From Citrobacter amalonaticus (GTDB taxonomy: Bacteria; Pseudomonadota; Gammaproteobacteria; Enterobacterales; Enterobacteriaceae), in contig NZ_CP014015.2 in assembly GCF_001559075.2 (NCBI RefSeq), positions 4,836,001 to 4,900,000 on the forward strand: a stretch of DNA of 64,000 bases. Direction: 5' to 3'. A program made the position numbers and the translations under genes. This document shows, in pieces, positions 43,285 through 52,044 of this stretch; within the stretch, counting starts at the first letter, position 1, and every line of letters starts with the position of its first letter. The notes below the pieces were generated by a model. The model was not told where the DNA came from, ran no database searches, and was given only the letters and a program-made list of their open reading frames with translations.

Positions 43285-43749
43285 ATGACTGATTCCGCGA
43301 TTAGCAAAAAGAGCAAACGCTCAATTTGGATCCCGCTGCTGGTAATCATTACCCTTGCCGCCTGCGCAACCGCAGGCTATAGCTACTGGCGTATGCAGCA
43401 GCATCCCACTCCGGCGGCCAATGAGCCACCGCCGCCGCCTGCGCCGGTGTTCTTCGCCCTGGATACGTTTACCGTCAATCTGGGCGATGCGGATCGCGTA
43501 CTGTATGTCGGCGTGACGCTGCGTCTGAAGGATGAAGCCACGCGCACGCGCCTGAACGAATATTTGCCAGAAGTCCGTAGCCGTCTGCTGCTGCTGTTCT
43601 CTCGTCAGGACGCCAATGTACTGTCTACCGAAGAAGGTAAGCAAAAATTGATCGCGGCGATTAAAGAGACGCTTTCCCCTCCGCTCGTTGCCGGACAACC
43701 CAAACAGGACGTCACCGACGTGCTGTATACAGCTTTCATTCTGCGGTAA
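43285..43749 (+). CDS. fliL: Flagellar protein FliL
   Basis: A 154-residue single-pass inner-membrane protein that surrounds the stator and helps motor torque and swarming. The membrane helix is WIPLLVIITLAACATAGYSYW (about residues 15-35), followed by a Pro-rich linker and a periplasmic stomatin-like domain. The ATG at 43285 gives the E. coli length; a longer frame to 43225 enters the hairpin. First gene of fliLMNOPQR. Confidence 0.95.
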   Translation: MTDSAISKKSKRSIWIPLLVIITLAACATAGYSYWRMQQHPTPAANEPPPPPAPVFFALDTFTVNLGDADRVLYVGVTLRLKDEATRTRLNEYLPEVRSRLLLLFSRQDANVLSTEEGKQKLIAAIKETLSPPLVAGQPKQDVTDVLYTAFILR

Positions 43750-43753
43750 AGAC

Positions 43754-44758
43754 ATGGGCGACAGTATTCTCTCTCAGGCCGAAATCGATGCGCTGTTGAA
43801 TGGCGACAGCGACACGAAAGACGAGCCGACTCCGGGTATCGCAGGCGAAAGCGAAATTCGCCCGTACGATCCCAATACCCAGCGTCGCGTAGTGCGCGAG
43901 CGCCTGCAGGCGCTGGAGATCATCAACGAACGTTTTGCCCGTCAGTTCCGGATGGGGTTGTTTAACCTGTTGCGTCGTAGCCCGGATATCACCGTGGGCG
44001 CGATCCGCATTCAGCCATATCACGAGTTTGCCCGTAACCTGCCGGTGCCGACCAACCTGAACCTGATCCACCTGAAGCCGCTGCGCGGTACGGGGCTGGT
44101 GGTGTTCTCGCCGAGCCTGGTGTTTATCGCCGTCGACAACCTGTTTGGCGGTGATGGTCGCTTCCCGACGAAAGTGGAAGGCCGCGAGTTTACCCACACC
44201 GAACAGCGCGTCATCAACCGCATGCTGAAACTGGCGCTGGAAGGCTATAGCGACGCGTGGAAGGCGATCAATCCGCTGGAAGTGGAGTACGTGCGTTCGG
44301 AGATGCAGGTTAAGTTTACCAACATCACCACGTCACCGAACGATATCGTGGTCAACACCCCTTTCCACGTCGAGATTGGTAACCTGACCGGTGAGTTCAA
44401 CATCTGTCTGCCGTTCAGCATGATTGAACCACTGCGCGAACTGCTGGTGAACCCGCCGCTGGAAAACTCGCGGAATGAAGATCAGAACTGGCGCGATAAT
44501 CTGGTGCGTCAGGTTCAACACTCCGAGCTGGAGCTGGTAGCGAACTTTGCCGATATTCCGCTGCGCCTTTCTCAAATATTAAAACTGCAACCCGGCGATG
44601 TGCTGCCGATAGAAAAACCAGACCGCATTATTGCTCATGTGGACGGTGTGCCTGTACTGACCAGCCAATACGGCACGGTTAACGGCCAGTATGCGTTACG
44701 CGTGGAACATTTGATTAACCCGATTTTGAATTCGCTGAATGAGGAACAGCCCAAATGA
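43754..44758 (+). CDS. fliM: Motor switch protein FliM
   Basis: A 334-residue C-ring protein that receives CheY-P. The N-terminal CheY-binding peptide GDSILSQAEIDALLNG (residues 2-17) is perfect, followed by the CheC-like middle domain and the SpoA domain at the C-terminus. It starts four bases after fliL and overlaps fliN by four. Nearly identical to E. coli as remembered. Confidence 0.98.
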   Translation: MGDSILSQAEIDALLNGDSDTKDEPTPGIAGESEIRPYDPNTQRRVVRERLQALEIINERFARQFRMGLFNLLRRSPDITVGAIRIQPYHEFARNLPVPTNLNLIHLKPLRGTGLVVFSPSLVFIAVDNLFGGDGRFPTKVEGREFTHTEQRVINRMLKLALEGYSDAWKAINPLEVEYVRSEMQVKFTNITTSPNDIVVNTPFHVEIGNLTGEFNICLPFSMIEPLRELLVNPPLENSRNEDQNWRDNLVRQVQHSELELVANFADIPLRLSQILKLQPGDVLPIEKPDRIIAHVDGVPVLTSQYGTVNGQYALRVEHLINPILNSLNEEQPK

Positions 44759-45168
44759 GTGACATGAATAATCCGTCTGATGAGAACACTGGCGCATTGG
44801 ACGATCTGTGGGCTGACGCGTTGAACGAGCAAAAAACGACTACCAGCAAAAGTGCTGCCGACGCCGTTTTCCAGCAGCTTGGCGGTGGCGATGTCAGCGG
44901 CACGCTGCAGGATATCGACCTGATCATGGATATTCCGGTCAAACTGACCGTCGAATTGGGCCGCACGCGCATGACCATTAAAGAGCTGCTGCGTCTGACG
45001 CAGGGTTCCGTGGTAGCGCTGGACGGTCTGGCGGGTGAACCGCTGGATATCCTGATCAACGGCTATCTGATCGCCCAGGGTGAAGTGGTGGTCGTGGCCG
45101 ATAAATACGGTGTACGCATTACCGACATCATCACCCCGTCTGAGCGTATGCGTCGTCTGAGTCGTTAA
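44755..45168 (+). CDS. fliN: Motor switch protein FliN
   Basis: A 137-residue C-ring protein with a SpoA domain (DIPVKLTVELGRTRMTIKEL, about residues 60-79). It forms the lower ring of the switch and docks FliH. The N-terminal 50 residues are acidic and likely flexible. Confidence 0.98.
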   Translation: MSDMNNPSDENTGALDDLWADALNEQKTTTSKSAADAVFQQLGGGDVSGTLQDIDLIMDIPVKLTVELGRTRMTIKELLRLTQGSVVALDGLAGEPLDILINGYLIAQGEVVVVADKYGVRITDIITPSERMRRLSR

Positions 45169-45170
45169 TC

Positions 45171-45545
45171 ATGAAAACCCAGGCCACTGTTCAACAGCCT
45201 TCTGCCGTACCGGGCTCGCCTTTGATGCAGGTAAGCGGCGCGCTGTTGGGGATCATCCTGTTGATCCTGGCGGCCGCCTGGATAATCAAGCGCCTGGGTT
45301 TTGCGCCGAAAGGCGGCAGTACGCGCGGCCTGAAAGTCTCTGCCAGTACCTCATTGGGTCCGCGCGAGCGGGTGGTGATTGTTGATGTTGAGGATGCACG
45401 GCTGGTGCTTGGCGTCACGGCGTCAAACATCAATGTGCTGCATACCCTCCCCCCAGCCCCTGTAGTGCCAGAAGAGACGCCGTCTGCTCCTGCCGATTTT
45501 CAGGCCATGATGAAGAGTTTGCTTAAGCGTTCCGGGAGATCCTGA
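45171..45545 (+). CDS. fliO: Flagellar export assembly protein FliO
   Basis: A 124-residue inner-membrane protein that helps assemble the FliP ring of the export gate and is not part of the finished gate. The single membrane helix is GALLGIILLILAAAWIIK (about residues 23-40), followed by a small cytoplasmic domain. It is two bases after fliN and shares one base with fliP. Confidence 0.94.
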   Translation: MKTQATVQQPSAVPGSPLMQVSGALLGIILLILAAAWIIKRLGFAPKGGSTRGLKVSASTSLGPRERVVIVDVEDARLVLGVTASNINVLHTLPPAPVVPEETPSAPADFQAMMKSLLKRSGRS

Positions 45546-46282
45546 TGCGCCGTTTGTTATCCCTTACGCTGACCGGTCTATGGCTTATCAGCCCTGCCGC
45601 ACTGGCGCAACTTCCCGGTCTGGTGAGCCAACCGCTGCCCGGCGGCGGACAAAGCTGGTCGCTTCCCGTACAAACGCTGGTCTTCATTACTTCGCTGACC
45701 TTTATTCCGGCTATTTTGCTGATGATGACCAGCTTCACCCGCATCATCATCGTCTTCGGCCTGCTGCGTAATGCGCTCGGTACGCCGTCCGCGCCGCCAA
45801 ACCAGGTGCTGCTGGGACTGGCGCTGTTCCTGACCTTTTTCATCATGTCGCCGGTCATCGACAAGATTTATGTTGAGGCCTACCAACCGTTCAGCGAAGA
45901 GAAAATCTCGATGCAGGAAGCGCTGGACAAAGGCGCACAGCCGCTACGTGAATTTATGCTGCGCCAGACCCGCGAAGCCGATCTGGCGCTGTTCGCCCGT
46001 CTGGCAAACAGCGGTCCGCTTCAGGGGCCAGAAGCCGTGCCGATGCGCATTTTGCTACCCGCCTATGTGACCAGCGAGCTGAAAACCGCGTTCCAGATTG
46101 GCTTTACGATTTTCATCCCTTTCCTGATTATCGACCTGGTGATCGCCAGCGTGCTGATGGCGCTGGGGATGATGATGGTTCCCCCGGCAACCATTGCTCT
46201 ACCGTTCAAACTGATGCTGTTCGTGCTGGTTGATGGCTGGCAGCTGTTGGTGGGTTCGCTTGCACAAAGTTTCTACAGTTAG
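45545..46282 (+). CDS. fliP: Flagellar export gate protein FliP
   Basis: A 245-residue core component of the export gate (five copies in FliP5Q4R1). It has a cleavable signal peptide (MRRLLSLTLTGLWLISPAALA, in two parts) and four hydrophobic segments, including the family signature FIPFLIIDLVIASVLMALGM (about 192-211). Sequence matches E. coli. Confidence 0.97.
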   Translation: MRRLLSLTLTGLWLISPAALAQLPGLVSQPLPGGGQSWSLPVQTLVFITSLTFIPAILLMMTSFTRIIIVFGLLRNALGTPSAPPNQVLLGLALFLTFFIMSPVIDKIYVEAYQPFSEEKISMQEALDKGAQPLREFMLRQTREADLALFARLANSGPLQGPEAVPMRILLPAYVTSELKTAFQIGFTIFIPFLIIDLVIASVLMALGMMMVPPATIALPFKLMLFVLVDGWQLLVGSLAQSFYS

Positions 46283-46291
46283 AGGCGAAAG

Positions 46292-46561
46292 ATGACACCC
46301 GAATCGGTCATGATGATTGGCACCGAGGCCATGAAAGTTGCCCTCGCGCTTGCCGCCCCCCTGCTGCTGGTCGCACTGGTGACGGGGCTTATCATCAGTA
46401 TTTTGCAGGCCGCCACGCAGATTAACGAAATGACGCTGTCGTTTATCCCGAAAATCGTGGCGGTATTTACGGCGATTATCGTGGCCGGGCCGTGGATGCT
46501 GAATTTGCTGCTGGATTACGTGCGCACGCTGTTCACCAATCTGCCCTACATCATCGGGTAA
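46292..46561 (+). CDS. fliQ: Flagellar export gate protein FliQ
   Basis: An 89-residue membrane protein with two helices (APLLLVALVTGLIISILQAA and VAVFTAIIVAGPWMLNLLLD). It packs around FliP and FliR in the gate. Length equals the family norm. Confidence 0.97.
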   Translation: MTPESVMMIGTEAMKVALALAAPLLLVALVTGLIISILQAATQINEMTLSFIPKIVAVFTAIIVAGPWMLNLLLDYVRTLFTNLPYIIG

Positions 46562-46569
46562 GACGACGG

Positions 46570-47364
46570 ATGTTGCAGGTAACCAGCGATCAATGGCTGC
46601 AGTGGCTGAGCCTCTATTTCTGGCCGCTGCTGCGCGTGCTGGCGCTGATTACCACCGCCCCGATCCTCAGTGAACGCGCGGTTCCCAAACGGGTGAAACT
46701 GGGTCTGGGGATCATCATCACCGTCGTTATTGCCCCCTCTTTGCCGCCAAACGATGTGCCGATTTTTTCGTTTAACGCGTTATGGCTGGCGATGCAGCAA
46801 ATTCTGATCGGCATCGCGCTCGGCTTTACCATGCAGTTTGCCTTTGCGGCGGTGCGTACGGCGGGTGAGATTATCGGTCTGCAGATGGGGCTTTCCTTTG
46901 CCACCTTTGTTGATCCGGCCAGTCACCTGAATATGCCGGTGCTTGCCAGAATCATTGATATGCTGGCGATGCTGTTGTTCCTGACCTTTGACGGTCACCT
47001 GTGGCTGATTTCGCTACTGGTCGACACGTTCCACACCCTGCCCATTGGCGGTAATCCGGTGAACAGCAACGCGTTTCTGGCGCTGGCCAGAGCGGGCAGC
47101 CTGATCTTCCTCAACGGGATGATGCTGGCGCTGCCGGTCATCACCATGCTGCTAACGCTGAACCTGGCGCTGGGATTACTAAATCGTATGGCACCGCAAC
47201 TATCCGTATTTGTGATTGGTTTTCCGCTTACCCTGACCGTGGGCATCGCGTTAATCGCCGCATTAATGCCATTGATTGCACCATTTTGTGAACACCTATT
47301 TAGCGAAATTTTCAATTTATTAGCTGATATTGTTAGTGAATTGCCCGTTAATAATAGTCCATAA
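46570..47364 (+). CDS. fliR: Flagellar export gate protein FliR
   Basis: A 264-residue membrane protein that completes the FliP-FliQ-FliR gate. Several hydrophobic helices, and the central motif AGEIIGLQMGLSFATFVDPA (about 100-119) typical of the FliR family. It starts eight bases after fliQ; the frame continues upstream into fliQ but that extension is not coding. The C-terminus is three residues longer than in E. coli (ending PVNNSP). Confidence 0.95.
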   Translation: MLQVTSDQWLQWLSLYFWPLLRVLALITTAPILSERAVPKRVKLGLGIIITVVIAPSLPPNDVPIFSFNALWLAMQQILIGIALGFTMQFAFAAVRTAGEIIGLQMGLSFATFVDPASHLNMPVLARIIDMLAMLLFLTFDGHLWLISLLVDTFHTLPIGGNPVNSNAFLALARAGSLIFLNGMMLALPVITMLLTLNLALGLLNRMAPQLSVFVIGFPLTLTVGIALIAALMPLIAPFCEHLFSEIFNLLADIVSELPVNNSP

Positions 47365-47381
47365 TGTTTATCTTGTTTTTC

Positions 47382-47395
47382 TAAGGATTATCCTA
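47382..47395. promoter_or_regulatory. RcsAB box upstream of rcsA
   Basis: TAAGGATTATCCTA (continuing with A) is a near-palindromic match to the RcsAB consensus TAAGAATATTCCTA. RcsA autoregulates its own gene through such a box in E. coli. It lies 250 bp before the rcsA start and just after fliR. Confidence 0.8.
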
Positions 47396-47644
47396 AAGTC
47401 ATTCAGTAAAAACATCTACCAGGATAACTCTCACGCGCTTTATTTGTTTTTATCTCACTCACATAACGCAACATTTACTTTACTTTAAGACAATTCCAGG
47501 CAAATTATACGTAACTTTACGGGATAGTAAGTCCGCCTGAAAACCGCAAACGCGTCTCATTAGGTGAAGCATTCGATTCCGTTAAGTTGTGATGAGATAT
47601 TCAGGTAAGGGGAATTATCGTTACGCATTGAGTGAGGGTAAGCC

Positions 47645-48268
47645 ATGTCAACGATTATTATGGATCTATGCAGTTACACCCGGCTAGGTTTGACCGGGTA
47701 TCTGGTAAGCAGAGGGGTGAAAAAAAGGGAAATCAACGACATCGAAACCGTTGACGAACTCGACATCGCTTGTGATACACACCAACCTTCTGTGGTGTTT
47801 ATTAATGAAGACTGTTTTATCCATGATCCAGCCAACAGTCAGCATATAAAGCAAATCATTAATCAGCATCCCAATACGCTATTTATTGTTTTTATGGCAA
47901 TTGCCAATGTGCATTTTGATGAATATCTGTTAGTCAGAAAAAACTTATTGATCAGTTCAAAATCAATAAAGCCAGAATCACTGGACGATCTCCTTGGCGA
48001 TATTCTGAAAAAAGAGACAGATTCCGCCGGGGTAATAAATTTACCGACGTTATCATTAAGTCGTACGGAGTCCAGCATGCTGCGCATGTGGATGGAAGGC
48101 CAGGGAACAATTCAAATTTCGGATCAAATGAATATCAAGGCGAAAACGGTGTCATCCCATAAGGGGAATATAAAACGAAAGATAAAGACGCATAACAAAC
48201 AGGTTATCTATCATGTCGTCAGACTGACCGATAACGTGACCAACGGTATCTTTGTTAACATGCGATGA
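47645..48268 (+). CDS. rcsA: Capsule regulator RcsA
   Basis: A 207-residue LuxR/FixJ-type DNA-binding protein. It pairs with RcsB to switch on capsule (colanic acid) genes and to repress flhDC. The C-terminal helix-turn-helix is LSRTESSMLRMWMEGQGTIQ (about 139-158) then IKAKTVSSHKGNIKRKIK. It is a known substrate of Lon protease and silenced by H-NS, an effect lifted by DsrA RNA. The long AT-rich leader (280 bp) fits H-NS control. Confidence 0.95.
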   Translation: MSTIIMDLCSYTRLGLTGYLVSRGVKKREINDIETVDELDIACDTHQPSVVFINEDCFIHDPANSQHIKQIINQHPNTLFIVFMAIANVHFDEYLLVRKNLLISSKSIKPESLDDLLGDILKKETDSAGVINLPTLSLSRTESSMLRMWMEGQGTIQISDQMNIKAKTVSSHKGNIKRKIKTHNKQVIYHVVRLTDNVTNGIFVNMR

Positions 48269-48273
48269 GACGT

Positions 48274-48302
48274 CCCGACTGGTGGATGTCCCACCAGCCG
48301 GG
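48274..48302. terminator. Terminator between rcsA and dsrB
   Basis: CCCGACTGGTGG and CCACCAGCCGGG form an 11 of 12 base-pair stem with a five-base loop, six bases after the rcsA stop, followed by TTTAAAT. Confidence 0.8.
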
Positions 48303-48323
48303 TTTAAATCGGTCGTCGCAATC

Positions 48324-48512
48324 CTACTCTGCCCTCTCCACAAAGATACCATCCTGATGCCCTGACTCATTAAAGAACCAGATGCCGAGCGGGTAGTCTT
48401 CCAGCGAAACCAGGTACATTGTGCCTTCACTAAACTCTTCCACTGCCAGTACCACGCCAGGGCGACGAGAACCGCCGTCCGTTTTGACTGTGACCCGATC
48501 ATTCACCTTCAT
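48324..48512 (-). CDS. dsrB: Small protein DsrB
   Basis: A 62-residue conserved cytoplasmic protein of unknown function, known from E. coli to be RpoS-dependent. It starts MKVNDRVTVKTDGGSRRPG, a small beta-rich domain. The start is the second of two tandem ATG codons (AATGATGAAAGT region), with AGGAGG upstream. The open frame extends further upstream, but that part is not coding. Confidence 0.93.
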   Translation of the reverse strand: MKVNDRVTVKTDGGSRRPGVVLAVEEFSEGTMYLVSLEDYPLGIWFFNESGHQDGIFVERAE

Positions 48513-48642
48513 CATTATCCTCCTGTGGCTTTGGTGCCAGTGTAGAACAAAAACCGCCGCCTGACAGCGTCTGAGCGGTTTGATTGCGGGTTTTCTCAAC
48601 GGTCTATACTTAGTCTGTGGCACGGTTAATGACGAGGTTGAA

Positions 48643-48870
48643 ATGAAGACCGCGAAAGAGTACAGCGATACCGCAAAACGTGAAGTCAGCGTCGATGTTG
48701 ACGCGTTGCTGGCGGCGATTAATGAAATCAGCGAGAGCGAGATCCATCGCAGCGGAAACGACCCGGACAGAGTCAGTGTGGATGGCCGTGAGTATCATAC
48801 ATGGCATGAATTGGCCGAGGCGTTTGAGCTCGACATCCATGACTTTAGCGTGACGGAAATTAATCGCTGA
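48643..48870 (+). CDS. yodD: Stress-induced protein YodD
   Basis: A 75-residue protein matching E. coli YodD, which is induced by peroxide, acid and cadmium stress and affects biofilm. The start MKTAKEYSDTAKREV is chosen by that match; a 21-codon upstream extension is in frame but not needed. No known domain is seen. It is convergent with dsrA. Confidence 0.9.
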   Translation: MKTAKEYSDTAKREVSVDVDALLAAINEISESEIHRSGNDPDRVSVDGREYHTWHELAEAFELDIHDFSVTEINR

Positions 48871-48884
48871 GCTGCAGCGAAAAA

Positions 48885-48968
48885 AATCCCGACCCTGACG
48901 GGTCGGGATGAAACTTGCTTATGCAAGAAGCACTTGAAAATTCGTTACACCAGGAAATCTGATGTACG
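48885..48968 (-). ncRNA. dsrA: DsrA small regulatory RNA
   Basis: A minus-strand RNA that begins ACATCAGATTTCCTGGTGTA and continues ACGAATTTT, which is the part that pairs with the rpoS leader. Then comes CAAGTGCTTCTTGCATAAGC, the hns pairing loop region, and it ends in the terminator ATCCCGACCC-GTCA-GGGTCGGGAT followed by T. The layout is that of E. coli DsrA, with a few differences in the linkers and loop. DsrA works with Hfq to activate rpoS translation and reduce hns, and is made more at low temperature. Exact ends are estimated from the E. coli RNA. Confidence 0.93.
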
Positions 48969-48972
48969 CTAA

Positions 48973-49001
48973 ACCTTATCTGCAATTTTTTTGCATGACA
49001 A
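48973..49001 (-). promoter_or_regulatory. dsrA promoter
   Basis: On the minus strand TTGTCA (48996-49001), a 17-base spacer, then TAAGGT (48973-48978). Transcription would start at about 48967, which agrees with the 5' end of DsrA. Confidence 0.75.
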
Positions 49002-49160
49002 GCAAATATTTTTCAGACAAATGATTAATCCTTCTAATGGTTAGGGCGGACCGGGTGACAGCGCTCATGATGACGGGATCGATCCCATTCTCCTTTCAGG
49101 CTAAAAAACCTGTTTTTAGGATTTATCCAGAATACGGCGACTCACGTGACAGGAATAAAA

Positions 49161-49976
49161 ATGCTTTCACTCGACGCTCCACTGCTGATTTTTACCGATC
49201 TGGATGGCACTTTGCTGGACAGTCACACCTATGACTGGCAACCCGCTGCCGCCTGGCTCGCCCGACTGCGGGAGAAAAATATTCCGCTGATCCTGTGCAG
49301 CAGCAAAACGGCAGCGGAAATGCTGCATATCCAGAAGTTGCTCGGCTTACAGGGACTGCCGCTGATCGCTGAGAATGGCGCCGTGGTTGAACTGGACAGC
49401 CGTTGGCAGACGCACCCTGACTTCCCGCGTCAGATAGCCGGCGCCTCGCAGGCTGAAATTAGCGCCGTAATTAACAAACTTCGTACCCGCTCCTCGTTTA
49501 AATTCACGACGTTTGATGATGTCGATGAGTCCACCATCGCCGAGTGGACTGGCCTGACGCATGCTCAGGCCAGCTTAACGCGCCTGCATGAAGCCTCAGT
49601 CACGCTGATCTGGCGCGACAGCGACGAGCGTATGGCCGACTTCGCCCGACAGCTAAACGACCTGGGATTACAGTTTGTCCACGGCGCTCGCTTCTGGCAT
49701 GTCCTGGATGCCGCCTCAGGAAAAGACCATGCGGCAAACGGGCTGATTGATCTCTATCAGCGACAGTGGAAACGACGTCCAGTCACCATCGGACTGGGCG
49801 ATGGCCCAAACGACGCCCCGCTGCTTGAGGCGATGGATTATGCGGTGATCGTCAAAGGACTGAGTCGTGAAGGGGTGGTTTTACGCCCCGACAGCACCGT
49901 GCAGGTTTACCGCACACAGCGTGAGGGGCCGGAAGGCTGGGACGAAGGCATGACCCACTTTTTCGCCACACCTTAG
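49161..49976 (+). CDS. yedP: Mannosyl-3-phosphoglycerate phosphatase-like YedP
   Basis: A 271-residue HAD phosphatase of the Cof/MPGP type. The nucleophile motif FTDLDGTLLD is at about residues 11-20, LCSSKTAAEM at motif II and GDGPNDAPLLE (about 213-223) at motif III/IV. E. coli YedP is classified as a mannosyl-3-phosphoglycerate phosphatase but the organism does not obviously make the substrate, so the true role is uncertain. It starts MLSLDAPLL; an upstream in-frame ATG is five codons earlier. Its stop overlaps the end of the convergent dgcQ by four bases. Confidence 0.93.
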   Translation: MLSLDAPLLIFTDLDGTLLDSHTYDWQPAAAWLARLREKNIPLILCSSKTAAEMLHIQKLLGLQGLPLIAENGAVVELDSRWQTHPDFPRQIAGASQAEISAVINKLRTRSSFKFTTFDDVDESTIAEWTGLTHAQASLTRLHEASVTLIWRDSDERMADFARQLNDLGLQFVHGARFWHVLDAASGKDHAANGLIDLYQRQWKRRPVTIGLGDGPNDAPLLEAMDYAVIVKGLSREGVVLRPDSTVQVYRTQREGPEGWDEGMTHFFATP

Positions 49977-51676
49977 CCTTTATCCGTGACACAAACCCGG
50001 TTACGTCCCGCCTGTTTTGCCAGGTAAAGTCTGCGGTCTGCGAGTGACTGGAGCTGCTCAAAATCGTAGTCCCCGGTCTCCTGGGTGCTGCTCACCCCGA
50101 GTGAGGCGCTAATCCGCAATGTGGCGCTTTTCGCCACCAGAATCTCTTTCTCATTCAGCCGCTGGCGGATGCGCTCAGCTATCTGCTCCGCCTGCGCCAG
50201 AGAAGTTTCCGGCAGGACCACACAGAACTCCTCCCCGCCGACTCGACCCGCCACATCATAAGTACGCAATGTCCCGCTGATTAAGCCTGCGGCATGTGTT
50301 AACACCCGATCCCCGGCCTGGTGACCAAAGCGATCATTGATACTTTTGAAGTGGTCCAGATCGATCTGAATAACCGACAGCGGTTGTTTTTGCGTTCGGC
50401 AACGCTGAGTCAGGTGCCTGGCTTTTTCAAACAGCGCGCCGCGGTTATATAAGCGGGTCAGCGTATCGTGCCAGGCCTGCCACTGGAGTGAACTTTGCAG
50501 CACAAACATATTGCTGACCATATGGCGGATTACCACCCAGGAGATGATCAGCATCGCGGTGAACAGCGCCCACAGTAACGCCAGCGCAATACTGATGCTG
50601 CCGAAATCGCCCTGTACCCCTTCGCTTAAGGTATGTACCCGCACCAGTACGCCATCAAAATGGTCCAGACGTTGCCAACTGATGTAACGGCTCCCCATGC
50701 GCAAACCGCCTACGGTATCCTGCTCGATATCGTGCGCGAGCATCGCCAGTTCGCGCTCATCAAAGGTGTTCGCGTTTCTCAATTCCGGCGTGGAACCGGC
50801 CAGCAGCTTCAGTTTGCTGTCATAGAGTTGATACTCCCCTTCCACGTCCTTATCGATGGCTTCATCCATAAACCGTTCGACAGCCGAAACGGGGATGGTC
50901 ATCGCCAGCACACCAAGCCAGTAAAAGTGATTATCCAGCGGTACGCTAACGGTCACGCGCTGCTGCTCGTAAGGGAGATCGGGTGACGGCGAGGTGAACC
51001 AGCGCACGCCGCGCATGCGGTTGTTACGCTGCGACTGCCCGGTAAACCAGGGCTGGATCACGTAGTCGTAGTAGCGGGTAGTAATGTCGCTGGAGAGCGA
51101 TGTCGGCAATGTGGAGACGTAAAAGCCCGCGCGCGAGACGTACATCGCCTGTTGCGACATTGATGTGCGGGTGATCGCTAAACGTAGCAGATAGCCCACT
51201 TCCAGCGCGGCGGTCAGCTCGTTATCCAGCGATTGATCGTCACGCGAGAGCAACTGAGTTTGACTGACAAACGAATCAGAAACGCCATTCAGCGGCAGCG
51301 TCCGTCGCTTATCCAGCTCAAGCTGCCAGACGCGCGAATGGCGCAACTGCTCAAAATGGGTCACAGCATCTTTTAAGACCGAAAATCCCAGCGGGGTGAC
51401 CAGCGCCTCATGCATTCCGTCACGCAGAAACAGCAGCTTATCGACGTTGAATTGCAGTTGCTTGTCGAGCGCGTTGGCAACATTTTCCAGATGATTGCGC
51501 TGGCTGGAGATATAGGCGTCTTCCAGAACGACCACTTCCCGCCAGGTCAGAAGCGTCGAAAAAATCATGACAATCAGAAAGCAGAGATTCACGACGTGGC
51601 CAGGGCCGAGTCGCCGCGCCAACGTTTTCAGCCAGCCCCAGTTTTCCATCGTTGCTTCGTGCGGCACTCTGCCCAC
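49973..51676 (-). CDS. dgcQ: Diguanylate cyclase DgcQ
   Basis: A 567-residue inner-membrane enzyme that makes cyclic di-GMP (E. coli YedQ). Two membrane helices (VVNLCFLIVMIFSTLLTW, about 29-46, and ISIALALLWALFTAMLIISW, about 360-380) flank a periplasmic sensory domain. The GGDEF domain has the active motif GGEEF at 480-484 and an intact inhibitory site RTYD five residues before it. DgcQ affects cellulose synthesis and motility in E. coli. The start is not certain; an internal ATG (MENWGW) lies nine codons in. Confidence 0.95.
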   Translation of the reverse strand: MGRVPHEATMENWGWLKTLARRLGPGHVVNLCFLIVMIFSTLLTWREVVVLEDAYISSQRNHLENVANALDKQLQFNVDKLLFLRDGMHEALVTPLGFSVLKDAVTHFEQLRHSRVWQLELDKRRTLPLNGVSDSFVSQTQLLSRDDQSLDNELTAALEVGYLLRLAITRTSMSQQAMYVSRAGFYVSTLPTSLSSDITTRYYDYVIQPWFTGQSQRNNRMRGVRWFTSPSPDLPYEQQRVTVSVPLDNHFYWLGVLAMTIPVSAVERFMDEAIDKDVEGEYQLYDSKLKLLAGSTPELRNANTFDERELAMLAHDIEQDTVGGLRMGSRYISWQRLDHFDGVLVRVHTLSEGVQGDFGSISIALALLWALFTAMLIISWVVIRHMVSNMFVLQSSLQWQAWHDTLTRLYNRGALFEKARHLTQRCRTQKQPLSVIQIDLDHFKSINDRFGHQAGDRVLTHAAGLISGTLRTYDVAGRVGGEEFCVVLPETSLAQAEQIAERIRQRLNEKEILVAKSATLRISASLGVSSTQETGDYDFEQLQSLADRRLYLAKQAGRNRVCVTDKG

Positions 51677-51786
51677 TCCCTACTCTTTATTGCTTTCCTA
51701 ATCCTGGCATAACGCAGTACGTTACGTATTGTTGCCGTCACGCTTTTTTTTAAGAAAACGCCCGACATCTGCCGGGCGTTTTGTCA

Positions 51787-51969
51787 TCAGGCTTCTTCAC
51801 ACAGTCTACAGGTATCGCCAGCGACGAGTTCATACTCATGGAATGCTTCTCGCTTGACGCCAAACCCATCATACCACCGACACTCCACCATACCGCTGGA
51901 ATAGCCGGTGACAATCATGCGCGGACCGCCCTCTTTCACAGTCACTTCCTCACTGACCCAAAAAACCAT
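51787..51969 (-). CDS. yodC: Conserved small protein YodC
   Basis: A 60-residue DUF2158 protein of unknown function, same length as in E. coli. The core SEEVTVKEGGPRMIVTGYSS is strongly conserved. The C-terminus DTCRLCEEA has a CxxC pair that I do not recall in E. coli YodC, so it may be variable. It has GAGGTAAC upstream of the ATG. Confidence 0.9.
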   Translation of the reverse strand: MVFWVSEEVTVKEGGPRMIVTGYSSGMVECRWYDGFGVKREAFHEYELVAGDTCRLCEEA

Positions 51970-52044
51970 GTTACCTCCTGTATCCAGTGAACGTTTTCAC
52001 CTTAGACGAGGATGTCCGGTTTTGCGTCATTCTGAGGAAGACTT

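Noticed and set aside
27218..47364. Broken or missing flagellar genes
   Set aside because: I looked for truncations and frameshifts in fliA through fliR, and each frame has near its expected length with conserved ends.
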